Translations under genes and position numbers: made by a program | Source of the DNA: Paragonimus skrjabini miyazakii | Lineage: Eukaryota; Platyhelminthes; Trematoda; Plagiorchiida; Troglotrematidae | DNA length: 64,000 nt | NCBI GenBank assembly: GCA_014338405.1 | Contig: JTDE01000115.1 | Location: forward strand, 117,109 to 181,108 | Direction: 5' to 3' | Part shown: positions 62,486 through 64,000 of the stretch, piece after piece | How the letters are laid out: each line of letters begins with the position of its first letter | Position numbering within the stretch: position 1 is the stretch's first letter | Notes under the pieces: model-generated | What the model was told of the DNA's origin: nothing | Seen by the model: only the letters and a program-made list of their open reading frames with translations | The model's database searches: none

Positions 62486-64000
62486 ACTCATAGTTGCAAC
62501 CCTGTCATCGTTATGAAGGAGGTTGGTAAAGGTACATCCAAACACATTTCATCCCGATCATCAAGCAGCTGACCATGACCGCCTGCACTACCTTGACGTT
62601 GTGTTCACCCATAATCAGTATGTGGATGTTCATGTCAATTTCACTGAGTTTCTTGGCTAGGTTAGTTCTCCTTGCAGAATTAATTAGCTTTTTGAATCAT
62701 TTTTTTGGTTTTGGACCCCGAAAGATGATCCATTATCCCACTGTCTCGGAAATGCTCTGCTTTATTTATCTTGAGTGCTGTCTGCCTGGATTAGGGATAT
62801 ATGCACGGTATTGGACCGATATAAAACCGAAAATCTAAAAGGCCACGTCACATTAGTTACAATGAAACACAGCCATTACCTCAATCATATAACAGCCCTC
62901 CGTGAGCAAACGCTTGCGGAGAAATGAATGTTCCTAGAAACACGTGCTAACTCCACATTCTACTGAATGGGCTATCCGACAGAAGGTGTTTGTGAGCACG
63001 GTGTCTGTTTCTCAACCGCTGGTCGCACCGGTTCCTTGATGATAAGCTAACCGCGCTACATTAGCCTCAAAAACATGTCCAAACGCATGTGATACAATGA
63101 AGGTAATTGCATCCATTTTGTCGGCGTTCGTGGCCGAACTAGATGTCAAGCCGATGAAGCAATAGTCACTTTCTGTCGCAGTTCATCTACTGCAATCCAT
63201 TTGACACCGGTCGGCGATTGGTGATTCTTTATCAGTGACTTTGGTTTGTGGCTTGCACGCGAGTCAGTAATCAGACCGGGTGTCCATGAGCTTCACAATT
63301 TAGGGTAGTCAACAAAAACTGTGACTACCATTTTCATCCGTGTGCTGCTCATAAATAGGCCGATACAAACATCCCATTCCATCAAAATGCGTGGGCAACT
63401 ATTTGGAATCACCCATTTTATTGGATGTTCGGGCAATATTGCATCATTTTTTAGAGTACGTGTTATCCAGGTGTTGTGCGAGACTGACTGTAGCACACAG
63501 TAAGCAAGACAGAAACGAGTTATATACTCACAATTGCAACCTCGTTTCTAAGTCACCCAGACAGCTGCGAAGACCGGAGTTCCAGTTAATGGTGATATCA
63601 AATTCGGGGAATATTTACAGGGCACAGCAGCTATCTGTCCTACCGCCAATGACCCAGAAGACATCAGCCATTAGCGCAATCAACATCTAGCGTCATCAAT
63701 GTTCCGACTGGTATGACCACAAAAATGAGGTCTTCTCTACGCTGGTAAAAGAAACGTTCGCAATTTCATGTCCAAATATATCAGCATATAGAGCTCTGTC
63801 TCATCGACGTCCGTTAGTTACACCTTTGAAATATCAGTTGACAGCCGATCGGCACGCTCTGTGAAACTTGACTCTGAAAAAGAACAGGCATTACGTGGTC
63901 ACAGAACAGTTTGATATATTGGTAACTAAAGCTCACACTAGTGGGATGTCACAATCCAAAGCGTGCATGCAGCTTTGAACGGACAAAAAGCGAGCTTTTA
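62486..64000. other. No recognised gene
   Basis: A hydrophobic + ORF at 62575-62838 and ORFs at 63293-63690 on both strands have no recognised domain. On the minus strand near 63010-63075 a tRNA-like GTAGCGCGGTTAGC is visible but no convincing B box. The window ends without a further feature. Confidence 0.35.

Noticed and set aside
62575..62838. Hydrophobic + ORF with possible membrane segments
   Set aside because: No family resemblance, no splice partners; AT-rich DNA yields such hydrophobic ORFs by chance.
63293..63496. Minus-strand peptide MEWDVCIGLFMSS... resembling the start of a Gypsy integrase core
   Set aside because: Only one weak block; sequence on both sides does not continue the domain.
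1..64000. CRISPR arrays, bacterial operons, riboswitches, rRNA genes
   Set aside because: The window is eukaryotic; no regularly spaced short repeats, rRNA segments or operon-like gene packing are present.

Overview
This is a eukaryotic, intron-rich, AT-leaning scaffold segment. A run of exactly 100 N at 21962-22061 marks a scaffold join. The combination of a signalling gene with multi-kilobase introns, decayed Ty3/Gypsy, Penelope-like and LINE retroelements, and tRNA-headed short repeats fits a parasitic flatworm (trematode-like) genome. That assignment is inference; no species is claimed.

The one convincing protein-coding gene is on the + strand from the left edge to 16937. It is the C-terminal part of a Ras-family guanine nucleotide exchange factor (RasGEF/CDC25 domain). 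I could rebuild it from the sequence as five consecutive exons (979-1458, 12022-12117, 14485-14539, 14907-15240, 16787-16937), with compatible reading phases at every junction, plus a probable small exon at 499-541. The exons carry the family blocks in order. The gene has an unusual insertion of roughly 90 residues inside the domain and a second, smaller one. Its 10.6-kb intron holds a broken antisense Ty3/Gypsy pol (about 4560-6690) and a head-to-head pair of tRNA-derived repeats (6783-7565).

From 16938 to 64000 I found no second gene I could defend. The recognisable content is transposon debris. There is a ~100-bp-armed inverted repeat at 26281-26562 whose two arms each contain a 38-nt minimal hammerhead-ribozyme motif. 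A frameshifted Penelope-like element (RT plus GIY-YIG remnant) lies at 28157-30110. A LINE endonuclease-RT fragment on the minus strand occupies 36990-38450, and a second LINE RT fragment lies at 50475-50630. More copies of the ~430-bp tRNA-headed repeat sit at 31900-32070, 45825-46345 and 61846-62485, the last as a close inverted pair. Several single tRNA-like (pol III A/B box) relics are also present. The remaining stretches look like unique non-coding DNA, with short stop-bounded ORFs of the kind expected by chance.
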